Source of the DNA: CAZYBU01 sp964645775
GTDB lineage: Bacteria > Spirochaetota > UBA4802 > UBA5550
NCBI GenBank assembly: GCA_964645775.1
Contig: CAZYBU010000040.1
Span: 1 to 29,477 of the forward strand
DNA length: 29,477 nt
Direction: 5' to 3'
A program made the position numbers and the translations under genes. Position 1 is the first letter of the stretch; each line of letters starts with the position of its first letter. Below, piece by piece: positions 6,828-15,109 of the stretch. Below the pieces are notes generated by a model. The model saw nothing but the letters and a program-made list of their open reading frames with translations. It ran no database searches and had not been told where the DNA came from.

Positions 6828-8346
6828 CGTTGTTCCCGGTTGTCGGATTATCACCGGGTTTTGTCTCTTCAGAACCGGTTTCCTTCTGCTTTCTTTCCTC
6901 TTCCTTCTTCTGACGTTCCCTGACGATGGATAATAAAATGGGACCAAGAGAAGGATCTTTCTCAATTTTCTCTTCCATTTCCGGGTATTCGGCCAGATCA
7001 CTGACCAGTTCCCGGGCCCTCTCCTTCCGGTTGGAGAGAGCGCAGGCCCGGGCCAGGATAAATCTGTCCTCTCTGTCCAGGGAGAGCTGATCCAGCAGTT
7101 CAATGGACCTGTCATATTCCTTTTGCCTGTAGTGGGAGATAGCCGCCATTCTCATGAGCCTGTGATTCCTGATATTATCAGGGAGTGATGCGTATATTCT
7201 GGTTATCTGCTGGAAATTCTTTTTCCGGTAATGATGATCGATCAGGATTCCATATGCTCTGTGGTACTTCTCCCTCTGCTCCGGGTCAGTTTTCGTCAGT
7301 TCCCAGAGCCGCGTAAAATAGTGGCTGTACCGTTCATCCTCGATTTTGTAATACAGGCTGCCTATCTGGTAGATAAGAGAGAGGTTTTGCTGGTCTTCCT
7401 TGTAGATAGCGGTCAGCAGAGGGATGGCTTCGGAATATTTCTCCTGCCTGACAAGGGTTGCCGAGAGTAGACTTCTGATGGATCGACTCCCGTATCCCAT
7501 TTTTATGAGCTTGCGGAAGTCTTCCTCCGCCTGCCGGTGTTCTCCCAGCCTGTAGGCGGAGATTCCCCTTTTCTTGATCAGCATGACACGGGTCGATTTC
7601 CCGAAGAAACCGTATTTGACGGCGCCTGAAAGGTGATCCAGGGCGGATCGGTAATTTCTCCTCCGATACTGAATGTCGGCCATAATCATATGGGCCTCAG
7701 CGTAAAAAGGAATGGCGTCAATTACGCGGCTCATCTGTCTCATGGCCCGGTCGTACTCTTCTCTCTCGTAAGCAATAATTCCCAGTTCAAACCGGGGGGC
7801 CCTGAAAGATGAGTCTTCCCGCAGGGCCTCATGGAACTCTTCTTCAGCTTCGTCTTTCTTTCCCTGAGACTTAAGATTCATGGCCTTTCGATAATGAGAA
7901 ATTGCTTCACTGTCGTTACTCCACAAACTCTTGTTGATAATACTTTCCGCTTTTTGTCGGGCTCCGGAACCGGGCATACCTTCTTCCATGAGTCGGCAGT
8001 ACCTGATCAATGCCCTGTAATCGACTCTCTGTTCAGCGATAACTATCAGGTTCCAGTAAGCGTTTTTACGGTACTGGGAAGAGGTAGGATGGTCCAGGCT
8101 CTCCAGAAAATACTCTTCAGCTTTCCTGTAGTTACCTGTAATTTTCTCGATCTCTCCCAGGAAATAGTATGAATTGCCCCGTTTGTATTGTTTTATATCT
8201 TCCTGGAACATCTTACGGGCCTTATCGTAGTTCCTGGATATATAGTATTTTCTTCCAAGGCGGTAATACTCCGAGGCCAGGAGTCCGGTTGTCCAGGAGA
8301 AGATGAGAAGGATAACAAGGAATATGTTGATGTATGGACGTTTCAT
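6808..8346 (-). CDS. Exported TPR-repeat protein
   Basis: This 512-residue protein starts at an ATG at 8346 that gives a clean signal peptide (MKRPYINIFLVILLIFSWTT, then GLLAS before EYY). An in-frame extension upstream would bury this signal behind 24 residues, so it is rejected. The body is a chain of tetratricopeptide repeats (for example YYISRNYDKARKMFQEDI, YFLGEIEKITGNYRKAEEYF, YQRRNY-like units), then a highly charged K/E-rich tail. It should lie in the periplasm or on the outer face of the inner membrane and act as a binding scaffold. Being first in an overlapping unit with a permease and ATPase, it may stand where a binding protein would be expected. No lipobox cysteine is seen. Confidence 0.8.
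   Translation of the reverse strand: MKRPYINIFLVILLIFSWTTGLLASEYYRLGRKYYISRNYDKARKMFQEDIKQYKRGNSYYFLGEIEKITGNYRKAEEYFLESLDHPTSSQYRKNAYWNLIVIAEQRVDYRALIRYCRLMEEGMPGSGARQKAESIINKSLWSNDSEAISHYRKAMNLKSQGKKDEAEEEFHEALREDSSFRAPRFELGIIAYEREEYDRAMRQMSRVIDAIPFYAEAHMIMADIQYRRRNYRSALDHLSGAVKYGFFGKSTRVMLIKKRGISAYRLGEHRQAEEDFRKLIKMGYGSRSIRSLLSATLVRQEKYSEAIPLLTAIYKEDQQNLSLIYQIGSLYYKIEDERYSHYFTRLWELTKTDPEQREKYHRAYGILIDHHYRKKNFQQITRIYASLPDNIRNHRLMRMAAISHYRQKEYDRSIELLDQLSLDREDRFILARACALSNRKERARELVSDLAEYPEMEEKIEKDPSLGPILLSIVRERQKKEEERKQKETGSEETKPGDNPTTGNNDDPGKE
8036..8047 (+). repeat. 12-mer repeat GCGATAACTATC, copy 3
   Basis: Exact copy, preceded by A. It lies in the exported TPR gene and encodes Ile-Val-Ile-Ala (ATA GTT ATC GCT). 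Confidence 0.9.
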
Positions 8347-8485
8347 GGTTTGAGGATCTCCCAAAGGGGTAAGAGGGTTTTCCGCAAACATGGATGTAAT
8401 GTCAAGATTTTTTACCACTCTAATTAATCATTGACTACGTCAAAAATGGACAGAATCTGCCGGTATTCACTTAGAGGTTTCATAC

Positions 8486-10030
8486 ATGTCATCTATGTTA
8501 CGGTCCACGGGTATTATTGCCCTTTCCACCCTGGCAAGCCGTATACTCGGTTTTGTCCGGGAGATGCTCTTTGCCGCCTTTTTCGGGGCCACCGGCTCCA
8601 CGGATGCCTTTTTCGTGGCCTTCAGAATACCGAACCTTCTGCGTCGACTGGTAGCGGAAGGAGCTCTGACTGTTTCCTTCATACCGGTCTATTCTGATTA
8701 TCTTGTTAACAGGGGGGAGGAGGAGGCACTTCAGCTTGCCAGGCGGACACTGACTCTCCTGATGACTTTCATAATCATTCTCGTGCTGGCAGGTGAGGTC
8801 TTTTCTCCATGGATCGTTCGGCTCTTCGCTCTCGGTTTTACATCGACCTCCGACATAACACTGGCGGTTGAACTTAACAGGATTCTCTTCCCCTATCTTA
8901 TCTTCGTCGGTTTTGTAGCTTTCTCCATGGGTGTTCTGAATTCCCATGACCGTTTCTTTGCTCCCGCTTTTTCGCCGGTTCTGCTGAATATAGGTATTAT
9001 TTCCGGTATCATATTTTTCACCCCTTTTTTTGATAAACCTCTCTACGGTGTGGCTATGGGGGTGCTGGCGGGAGGTGTCCTCCAGGTATTCATGCAAATT
9101 CCTTACCTTATTAAAACCGGTTTCCGCATGAAAATCATGTTTGATATTAAGCATCCGGGAATTCAACGGATATTCCGGCTCATGGCTCCTGCCGTGTTCG
9201 GGATTGCCGTCTACCAGGTCAACATTTTGATGAGCACAATTCTGGCTTCCATGTTGCCTGAAGGGAGTATCTCATTTCTTTACTATACGGACCGATTGAC
9301 GGAAATGGTCCTGGGTATCTTTATCGTTTCCATTGGAAACGTTATCCTGCCGCATATGTCGAGAATAACGGCACAGAAAGAGATGGCGGCTCTCGGCAGG
9401 ATGTATCGTTCCGCCATGCGCGCGGCCCTTTTTCTGGCGATACCGGCCGCCATCGGCCTTTTTGCTATTGGCCTGCCCGTGATATCCGTGATTTTTTTAC
9501 GGGGCGCCTTTACCCCTGTTGACGCTATCCTGACCAACCGGGCGCTATCCTTCGCCTGCTTCGGAATTATTCCCGTGGCCCTGCTTCGTATTACCACTCC
9601 CACATTTTATTCACTGGAGGACACGAAAACTCCGGTTCGCGCAGCAGCCGTGGCCTTTGTGGTGAACATCTCCCTGGGATATATTCTTATGAAAACACCC
9701 CTCCTTCACGCGGGCCTGGCCCTGGCTAACGTTATTTCCGTGAGTATCCAGGGCGGGATTCTTCTGCTTGTTCTGCGAAGAAGGATGGGAAAAATATTCA
9801 ACCGTGATTTCTTTTTGGCCCTGGGAAAAGTAACAGGAATATCCATCATAATGGGAATAGCTGTATGGAAGGGGGCGGAGCAATTGAACTGGCTTGAGGC
9901 GGGCATCGGTCCGAGAATAGGGATGCTCTTTCTGCTGGTCTTCGGAGGATTAGTTATTTATGCCTCTGGCGTTCTCCTGCTTCGACTCGATGAAGCAAGG
10001 GAACTCTTTCGCAGAATCGTAAAACGATGA
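8486..10030 (+). CDS. murJ: Lipid II flippase MurJ (MviN family)
   Basis: This 514-residue membrane protein has about 14 predicted spans and the conserved N-terminus of MurJ: STLASRILGFVREMLFAAFF, then the TDAFFVAFRIPNLLRRLVAEGA segment with the basic residues that line the central cavity. MurJ moves lipid II across the cytoplasmic membrane for peptidoglycan synthesis. Length is normal. AGAGG lies eight bases before the ATG; a second in-frame ATG three codons on is also possible. It is transcribed away from the ABC/TPR unit across a 139-base gap. Its stop abuts the stop of the convergent J-domain gene with no space between them. Confidence 0.95.
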   Translation: MSSMLRSTGIIALSTLASRILGFVREMLFAAFFGATGSTDAFFVAFRIPNLLRRLVAEGALTVSFIPVYSDYLVNRGEEEALQLARRTLTLLMTFIIILVLAGEVFSPWIVRLFALGFTSTSDITLAVELNRILFPYLIFVGFVAFSMGVLNSHDRFFAPAFSPVLLNIGIISGIIFFTPFFDKPLYGVAMGVLAGGVLQVFMQIPYLIKTGFRMKIMFDIKHPGIQRIFRLMAPAVFGIAVYQVNILMSTILASMLPEGSISFLYYTDRLTEMVLGIFIVSIGNVILPHMSRITAQKEMAALGRMYRSAMRAALFLAIPAAIGLFAIGLPVISVIFLRGAFTPVDAILTNRALSFACFGIIPVALLRITTPTFYSLEDTKTPVRAAAVAFVVNISLGYILMKTPLLHAGLALANVISVSIQGGILLLVLRRRMGKIFNRDFFLALGKVTGISIIMGIAVWKGAEQLNWLEAGIGPRIGMLFLLVFGGLVIYASGVLLLRLDEARELFRRIVKR

Positions 10031-10336
10031 TTACATATCCAGGTCTCCAAGCCAACCGTCGTAGAATCTCATCATATGTTCTCTATACTCATCATCTGCT
10101 GTGGGAGGGGCGCCATTTTTTCGTTCCAGGGAGACAGGATAGCCGGATATGAAATCGAGAAGAAGGGTGTAGGCCTCCGTCGTTTCATGGAATTCTCCGG
10201 AGTCATTTTCGTCAGCGCTGTCAGGATGGAGTTCCCTGGCCCGTTCTCTGTAAGCCTGCTTGAGTTCATTGAGTGAAAAAATCTTCTTTAGACCCAGGAG
10301 TTGACGCGCTTTTTCAAGCTCATTACGATCACTCAC
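10031..10336 (-). CDS. Small J-domain (DnaJ-like) protein
   Basis: This 101-residue protein has a J domain at about residues 10-65: LLGLKKIFSLNELKQAYRER and then the essential HPD tripeptide at residues 37-39, which stimulates DnaK ATPase activity. It lacks the glycine-rich, zinc-finger and C-terminal substrate domains of DnaJ, so it is a J-only cochaperone with a short acidic tail. The GTG start at 10336 overlaps the end of the HAD gene by eight bases, indicating a two-gene operon. Its specific client is not evident. Confidence 0.85.
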   Translation of the reverse strand: MSDRNELEKARQLLGLKKIFSLNELKQAYRERARELHPDSADENDSGEFHETTEAYTLLLDFISGYPVSLERKNGAPPTADDEYREHMMRFYDGWLGDLDM

Positions 10337-11027
10337 ATGGGGCCTCCCCTCCGGTTAGAATATGCCTGATTTTTGGGTCGCCGAGATCCTCAACGAACCA
10401 GTCAGGGTGTTCGTCTATGACCTCCTGAACAATGCCAAAACCTGTCCCAACCGCCAGAGATTGGGCACCGTTCGCACGGGCACATCGGACATCATGAACC
10501 GTATCTCCCACGATAATGACATCCTCCATGGGAACAATACTACCATAATAATTGCGAATACGTTCCTGGGCAACAGGTGGAAGCTGGTCTCTCATGGTTG
10601 CGTCATCTCCGAAAGCTCCGGTATCGAAGAATGAGTTGAGACTGTGATACTCCAGCTTGATCCTTGCGCTCTTGTGAAAATTTCCGGTCAGAAGACCTGT
10701 GAGAATATCCTCCCTGCTTTGAAGATATTTCAGTATTTCCCGGACTCCTGGAAGAAGTGTAGGGCGAAAATCTGGCAATATTTCTGAAAGATGGCTGAAA
10801 AAACGTAACTGCAATTCATTCATCCTCCTTTCCAGCTCCTCTGGATTTATTCCGGCTGTGAGTAGTGAGTCGTGGAGAATGGATGGGTCTGTTCTGCCCT
10901 GGAATGTTATGGAATCCATCATTCCGTCGGTGCCAAAGACATCATGGGAAGCCCGGCTGAGTGCTTCCCGGCCAGCTCCATGACAGTTCAGTAGCGTGCC
11001 ATCTATGTCGAAAAGTATCAGTTTCAC
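10329..11027 (-). CDS. HAD-family hydrolase (phosphoglycolate-phosphatase-like)
   Basis: This 232-residue protein has HAD motif I FDIDGT (nucleophile Asp7, acid-base Asp9) and motif III/IV VGDTVHDVRCARANG. A helical cap is inserted between them, as in subclass IA phosphatases such as Gph. It probably removes phosphate from a small metabolite; the substrate cannot be told. It is followed by, and overlaps, the J-domain gene. Confidence 0.88.
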   Translation of the reverse strand: MKLILFDIDGTLLNCHGAGREALSRASHDVFGTDGMMDSITFQGRTDPSILHDSLLTAGINPEELERRMNELQLRFFSHLSEILPDFRPTLLPGVREILKYLQSREDILTGLLTGNFHKSARIKLEYHSLNSFFDTGAFGDDATMRDQLPPVAQERIRNYYGSIVPMEDVIIVGDTVHDVRCARANGAQSLAVGTGFGIVQEVIDEHPDWFVEDLGDPKIRHILTGGEAPCE

Positions 11028-11154
11028 GGAGACCAGTTGCGCAGGTTCAGTTCATTCTTCAACGGTTTTTTTTCTTTACCGATAGGGGTAATAAACTGGA
11101 CAGTTTGGCAGATTGTGGCAAGATAGAGATGATAATGTACAGGAGGTATACCAC

Positions 11155-11562
11155 ATGAACAGGATAGTTATCGCTCTTTCCCTTATGATGATTCTTGTGG
11201 CAGGTGTTGTCGCTGAGGAAACCAAAAAAGATAGCGCAGAAAAAGTGAATCATGCTGAAGAAGTGAAACAGGTTATGCGTTCCATGATACTTTTACTGAA
11301 AAACGGTCATGGCCGGCAGGTACTTTTCAGATACGCCAAACCGACTACGATTGAGAAATTCAGAGAAAACGGACGTTTACAATCCATAGCTGATAGCTTT
11401 GCCGGTGGAAAATCAGATTATTTACTTAAGGCGTTGAAAGTCTATGTGAAATCGGATCCGAAAGTGGATAAGGAGAAGGGCCAGGTTATTTTCAAAGATC
11501 CAAAGATTAACAAAGAAATGATTTTTATTAAGATAAATGATATCTGGTTTCTTGAAGACTGA
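11155..11562 (+). CDS. Small exported protein of unknown function
   Basis: This 135-residue protein starts at the ATG at 11155, preceded by a perfect AGGAGG eight bases upstream. Residues 1-20 form a signal peptide (MNRIVIALSLMMILVAGVVA) with cleavage likely before EETKK. The mature part is about 115 residues, lysine-rich, with no cysteines and no family I recognise; it ends in KINDIWFLED. The signal-peptide codons contain an exact copy of the 12-mer repeat. It is the first gene of an AT-richer stretch, and the next gene, 26 bases on, also encodes an exported unknown. Confidence 0.75.
   Translation: MNRIVIALSLMMILVAGVVAEETKKDSAEKVNHAEEVKQVMRSMILLLKNGHGRQVLFRYAKPTTIEKFRENGRLQSIADSFAGGKSDYLLKALKVYVKSDPKVDKEKGQVIFKDPKINKEMIFIKINDIWFLED
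11163..11174 (-). repeat. 12-mer repeat GCGATAACTATC, copy 4
   Basis: Exact copy on the minus strand (GATAGTTATCGC on the plus strand), followed on its own strand by CT and preceded by A. It encodes Ile-Val-Ile-Ala in the signal peptide of the small exported protein. Confidence 0.9.
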
Positions 11563-11588
11563 TAGTTAATTTAATCAGAGAGAATTGC

Positions 11589-12218
11589 ATGAAAAAACGT
11601 ATCCTTTTGACTCCGGTGTATATTTGTGCCTTTATGCTGTTTGTTTTTGCAGCATCTGATGGGATATTTAAAGATCTTATCGAGATCACAGAATCTGCCA
11701 GTGTCGAAAAAAGAGAATGGCTAGATAAACGGATTCTGCTTGAAAAGAAAGCGAGGATTGCTCTCGAAAATGGAGACGATGATGAGTTTGTCCGTCTCCA
11801 GAAACAGATACTATCCATTGATAGAAAGATTCGTGAATTGAAAAATTCTGCTCTTCGGAAATTATACAGAGAGATAAACAGGGGCATAGTTATCCCCGTG
11901 GAGCAGGAACACTACGATGATGCATTTGTTGCCGAATCCTGTCGATTAAAAGAGGCGTCCTGGAAGCCTTCAGAATCCCCCATTGTTACACTGGAAGCTG
12001 AGGTACTCCTCAGAGGGAGACTTTCGAGTGATAGTCGAACATTTCATATGGCTTTACTTTCGCAGGATGGAGAAATCGTAGCAGGTACCTTCTTCCATGT
12101 ACCGGTGGGTATCGGAGGTTCAAATACAGAGGAAGGGATGACGGTTAAACTCTACGCTAATCCGGGGATCTTTGATTTGCATAATGTTGACCGTGGAGTC
12201 TTCCGGAGGGAGCGATAA
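11589..12218 (+). CDS. Exported protein of unknown function with coiled-coil region
   Basis: This 209-residue protein has an N-terminal hydrophobic segment (residues 3-22, ending in AASDG) that looks like a signal peptide. Residues about 38-95 are strongly charged and helical (KREWLDKRILLEKKARIALE and on), likely a coiled coil. The C-terminal half looks like beta structure (IVTLEAEVLLRGRLSS, HMALLSQDGEIVAGTFFHVP). I do not recognise the family. The stop codon TAA lies inside an exact copy of the 12-mer repeat. The gene sits 26 bases after the previous exported unknown and just before a decayed gene fragment. Confidence 0.65.
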   Translation: MKKRILLTPVYICAFMLFVFAASDGIFKDLIEITESASVEKREWLDKRILLEKKARIALENGDDDEFVRLQKQILSIDRKIRELKNSALRKLYREINRGIVIPVEQEHYDDAFVAESCRLKEASWKPSESPIVTLEAEVLLRGRLSSDSRTFHMALLSQDGEIVAGTFFHVPVGIGGSNTEEGMTVKLYANPGIFDLHNVDRGVFRRER

Positions 12219-12223
12219 CTATC
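12212..12223 (+). repeat. 12-mer repeat GCGATAACTATC, copy 5 (overlaps a stop codon)
   Basis: Exact copy, preceded by A. The preceding gene ends in CGA TAA within the word, so the repeat provides its last arginine codon and its stop. Confidence 0.9.
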
Positions 12224-12232
12224 ATATGCTCT

Positions 12233-12339
12233 GATTTTGTCAAACCTGTGCAGGAGATATCATTCAAATGTCTGATGGTTCACTGCTTGTTTCGGATGAT
12301 GATGCAGGAGCGATCTACAGGATTTCGTATTCCCGTTAA
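12233..12339 (+). pseudogene. Remnant of a PQQ-type sugar dehydrogenase C-terminus
   Basis: A reading frame ending in TAA at 12337-12339 encodes SDGSLLVSDDDAGAIYRIS followed by YSR. This closely resembles the last beta-propeller blade of soluble sugar (glucose/sorbosone-type) dehydrogenases, where a PDGSLLVSDD-x-AGxIYRISY ending is typical (from memory of the family). Only about 30 codons remain. The frame closes at a TGA at 12232-12234, while the neighbouring frame just upstream reads FVKP, as if a frameshift split FVKP from AGDIIQM. No start or ribosome-binding site fits. It is best read as the 3' scar of a gene lost by deletion. Confidence 0.55.
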
Positions 12340-12420
12340 ATCTTACAAAAATTTCCCAATTTTTTTTCTAAATATCATTAATCATTCGTGTACCTACTGA
12401 AGCCACGGGAGGGTAGCGGC

Positions 12421-12867
12421 ATGATTAAAACAACTATTTGCCTGGAAACATCTGTAAGAGAAAGACTTGAGAAAGCCGCAAGTCGAACCGGCATGTCCAG
12501 TAATAGAATTATAAGATTGATTACGCGGGAAGCAATGGAAAGCATGATAAGCAGAACCTCATCGTTCAAAAGGTTGCAATACAGAGGTAGAATGGGAAAA
12601 GGTTCATGGAGAAGATTTCATATTGCGCTTGATGAAAGGGAATATGAACTTCTTCACGATGTCAGAAAGTTCTTTAAAATGTCCTTTTCTCTCTTCCTTC
12701 ACCTTGCTGTCGAAATGCTTCTGGACAGGTTACTGGAAGGATTTCAGGGAAAAGAGAATTGGAGAGATAACTATCTATTCACCTGTTATTCCATAGTCAG
12801 AACTCTTACAGGGAAAGGTCAGATATGCTGGTTACTGTACTGGGGATTGCCGGATGAAATACCCTGA
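12421..12867 (+). CDS. Ribbon-helix-helix protein, probably with two RHH-like units
   Basis: This 148-residue protein starts at the ATG at 12421 with GGAGGG about nine bases upstream. Residues 1-45 fit an RHH DNA-binding fold: a strand (MIKTTICLETS), helix (VRERLEKAASRTG) and helix (MSSNRIIRLITREAMESM). A second strand-helix-helix region follows at about residues 63-108 (RRFHIALDEREYELLHDVRK, then MSFSLFLHLAVEMLLDRLLE), suggesting a tandem RHH that could bind DNA as a pseudo-dimer unit. No toxin gene follows, so a toxin-antitoxin role is not supported. Targets are unknown. The gene lies in the AT-richer stretch. Confidence 0.65.
   Translation: MIKTTICLETSVRERLEKAASRTGMSSNRIIRLITREAMESMISRTSSFKRLQYRGRMGKGSWRRFHIALDEREYELLHDVRKFFKMSFSLFLHLAVEMLLDRLLEGFQGKENWRDNYLFTCYSIVRTLTGKGQICWLLYWGLPDEIP
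12764..12775 (+). repeat. Near copy of the 12-mer repeat (11 of 12)
   Basis: GAGATAACTATC, with A in place of C at the second position. It lies in the RHH gene in a different reading frame (Arg-Asp-Asn-Tyr). Confidence 0.6.
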
Positions 12868-12967
12868 CGAAAAATAATTTCATTGAGTAAATCCCTGGAG
12901 GATGAATTATCAATAATTAAACACTATGGATGGGAAAATTAATATAGTAATTCAGCTATGATAATAA

Positions 12968-13099
12968 TCGGGGCTATTCTGCCTGGATCTGGCAGTTGAA
13001 TCTCTGTTGAATTCTCTATATCATGGAATACATGCGGATCTGTTATCTGTATTAAGGGAGGATGGCATCCTTTCTGCATACTCATGGAAGATACCGTAA
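12968..13099 (+). pseudogene. Possible decayed copy of an RHH-type gene
   Basis: Between the RHH gene and ftsH, an open stretch that follows a stop codon at 12965-12967 encodes SGLFCLDLAVESLLNSLYHG and ends in ...AYSWKIP, stop at 13097-13099. Its LF-x(2)-DLAVESLLNSLYHG part resembles LFLHLAVEMLLDRLLEG in the second unit of the adjacent RHH protein. There is no start codon in frame. The rest of the gap (12868-12967) is AT-rich, with no gene seen. The resemblance is short, so this is tentative. Confidence 0.35.
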
Positions 13100-13120
13100 A
13101 TTCTGAAAACAGGAAGAGGC

Positions 13121-15109
13121 ATGCTACAACAACCGAAAAAGGATGGGAAAAACCGATCCTACAATAACACAGGCTTCAAATGGATAAGAATCCTCTGGGT
13201 GTTACTTATTGCATTGATTGCATATAATCTTTTTCAGATGTATCGAGGCGGTAATATCGCTGACATCTCATATTCCACATTTAAACAGCAAGTTAAAGAA
13301 GACAACGTTTCAGATATCCTCATGAAGGGGCAGAGAATAAATGGAGAGTTTCGCACTCCCTATACTATGTCAAAAAAGAAGAGTGAAGAGAAAGAAGCTG
13401 AAACCTACGAGAAATTCAAGACAGTAAAACCTCCCATCTCTGACAAAGAACTTCTAAATCTTCTTGAAAAACATGATGTTACAGTGGAAGCCCAACCTTC
13501 CCGTGATTCCGGTTGGGGAAGCATTCTGTGGCTTGTTCTCCCCTGGATTCTCATAATCGGGTTTTTTATCTACATGAGACGACGCATGCAAAACCAGATG
13601 CAGGGAGGCATGGGAGGTGGAGGCTTCTTCGGTATAGGACAGTCACGGGCGAAACGGTTCGATAAGTCGACTTCCAACGAATCCTATGATGATGTTGCGG
13701 GCCTTGAAAACAGCAAGAAAGAACTTAAGGAGGTAGTAGATTACCTCAAGGAACCGAAGAAATATGAGCGACTTGGTGCGTCAATGCCCAGGGGACTTCT
13801 ACTCGTGGGTCCTCCCGGAACGGGTAAGACTCTGCTGGCCCGGGCAACAGCCGGAGAAGCGGGTGTGCCTTTCTTCTCCATAAGCGGTTCAGAATTCATA
13901 GAGATGTTCGTGGGGGTGGGGGCTTCCCGTGTCAGGGACATGTTCAAGACGGCCAAAAAGGAAGCTCCTTCCATTATCTTTATTGATGAGCTGGACTCCA
14001 TTGGACGGGCCCGCGGCACCGGCCTGGGAGGGGGGCATGATGAGCGTGAACAGACCCTCAATCAGATTCTGGCCGAGATGGATGGTTTTTCTCCCCATGA
14101 ATCGGTGGTGGTCATGGCTGCTACGAACCGTCCGGATGTTCTTGACGCGGCCCTGACCCGTCCGGGACGTTTTGACAGAAGGATTACACTCGATTTGCCA
14201 TGGAAAAAGGCCAGGGAGAAGATTCTCGCCATTCATTCGAAGGATGTTCCCCTGGACAAGGAAGTCGATTTGAAGGAGATCGCGGCCATGACGGTCGGGT
14301 TTTCCGGAGCTGATCTCCAGAATCTTGTTAATGAAGCGGCCCTCATGGCGGGACGGCATGACAGGGAAAGGGTGGTCAAAGAAGATTTCTATCAGGCCAG
14401 AGATAAGATAATGATGGGGACACGGCGAGAAGAACGGATCACTGATGAAGACAGAAAGATCATAGCCTACCACGAGGCGGGGCACACCCTGGTCGCTGCC
14501 ATGATACCGGAAGCGGACCCCCTCCAAAAGGTCTCCATCATTCCCCGGGGGAAGGCCCTGGGGGCCACGGAGCAGATACCGGAACAGGACCGGTATAACC
14601 TGAGCAGGGATTATCTTCTTGGTCGCATTGCCGTAATGCTGGGGGGACGGTCAGCGGAAAAACTCATTTTCAAGGATGTTACCACCGGTGCGGCAAACGA
14701 TCTCCAGCAGGCGACGAGAACCGCCCGGCATATGGTTACCCGTTTTGGTATGAGCGAAAGGCTTGGTGCCGCAACCTTTTCCATGGATGAGGAACAAGTT
14801 TTTCTCGGTAAGGATATCTCTAAACCGAAACATTTCAGTGAACATACCAACCAGGTCATAGACCAGGAGATACAGACAATTATTGATGAAAGGGAGAGAA
14901 CCTCCTATGGAATTCTTTCCCAAAACAGGAAAACACTGGAAAAACTTGCAGATGAGTTGCTAAACCGTGAATCCCTTGATGTGGATGAGATCCAGGAAAT
15001 AATCGGAACTGCAGTCAGTCAAAACAAGGGCTCGAAAAAGGGTAAAAAATCCGATCAGAGTTCCAACAGAAAGCAGTCAGGCAAAGGTGGTAGTTCGAAG
15101 AAGCGATAA
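13121..15109 (+). CDS. ftsH: ATP-dependent zinc metalloprotease FtsH
   Basis: This 662-residue protein has the full FtsH layout. Two membrane spans (about residues 22-42 and 133-152) flank a periplasmic domain. The AAA+ domain has Walker A GPPGTGKT at 230-237, Walker B IIFIDELDSIG and an NRPDVLDAALTRPGRFDR region. The zinc protease domain has HEAGH at 451-455. It degrades membrane and short-lived cytoplasmic proteins. The C-terminus is a Ser/Gly/Lys-rich tail (about residues 630-662), longer and more basic than usual. The stop codon lies inside an exact copy of the 12-mer repeat (CGA TAA CTATC). Confidence 0.97.
   Translation: MLQQPKKDGKNRSYNNTGFKWIRILWVLLIALIAYNLFQMYRGGNIADISYSTFKQQVKEDNVSDILMKGQRINGEFRTPYTMSKKKSEEKEAETYEKFKTVKPPISDKELLNLLEKHDVTVEAQPSRDSGWGSILWLVLPWILIIGFFIYMRRRMQNQMQGGMGGGGFFGIGQSRAKRFDKSTSNESYDDVAGLENSKKELKEVVDYLKEPKKYERLGASMPRGLLLVGPPGTGKTLLARATAGEAGVPFFSISGSEFIEMFVGVGASRVRDMFKTAKKEAPSIIFIDELDSIGRARGTGLGGGHDEREQTLNQILAEMDGFSPHESVVVMAATNRPDVLDAALTRPGRFDRRITLDLPWKKAREKILAIHSKDVPLDKEVDLKEIAAMTVGFSGADLQNLVNEAALMAGRHDRERVVKEDFYQARDKIMMGTRREERITDEDRKIIAYHEAGHTLVAAMIPEADPLQKVSIIPRGKALGATEQIPEQDRYNLSRDYLLGRIAVMLGGRSAEKLIFKDVTTGAANDLQQATRTARHMVTRFGMSERLGAATFSMDEEQVFLGKDISKPKHFSEHTNQVIDQEIQTIIDERERTSYGILSQNRKTLEKLADELLNRESLDVDEIQEIIGTAVSQNKGSKKGKKSDQSSNRKQSGKGGSSKKR

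Noticed and set aside
8347..8485. Divergent promoters between the exported TPR gene and murJ
   Set aside because: TTGACA (minus strand, 8405-8400) and TTGACT (plus strand) are present, but neither has a usable -10 at normal spacing.
12421..12867. Antitoxin of a toxin-antitoxin pair
   Set aside because: The RHH fold suggests it, but no toxin-like gene is adjacent, and the protein is longer than typical antitoxins.
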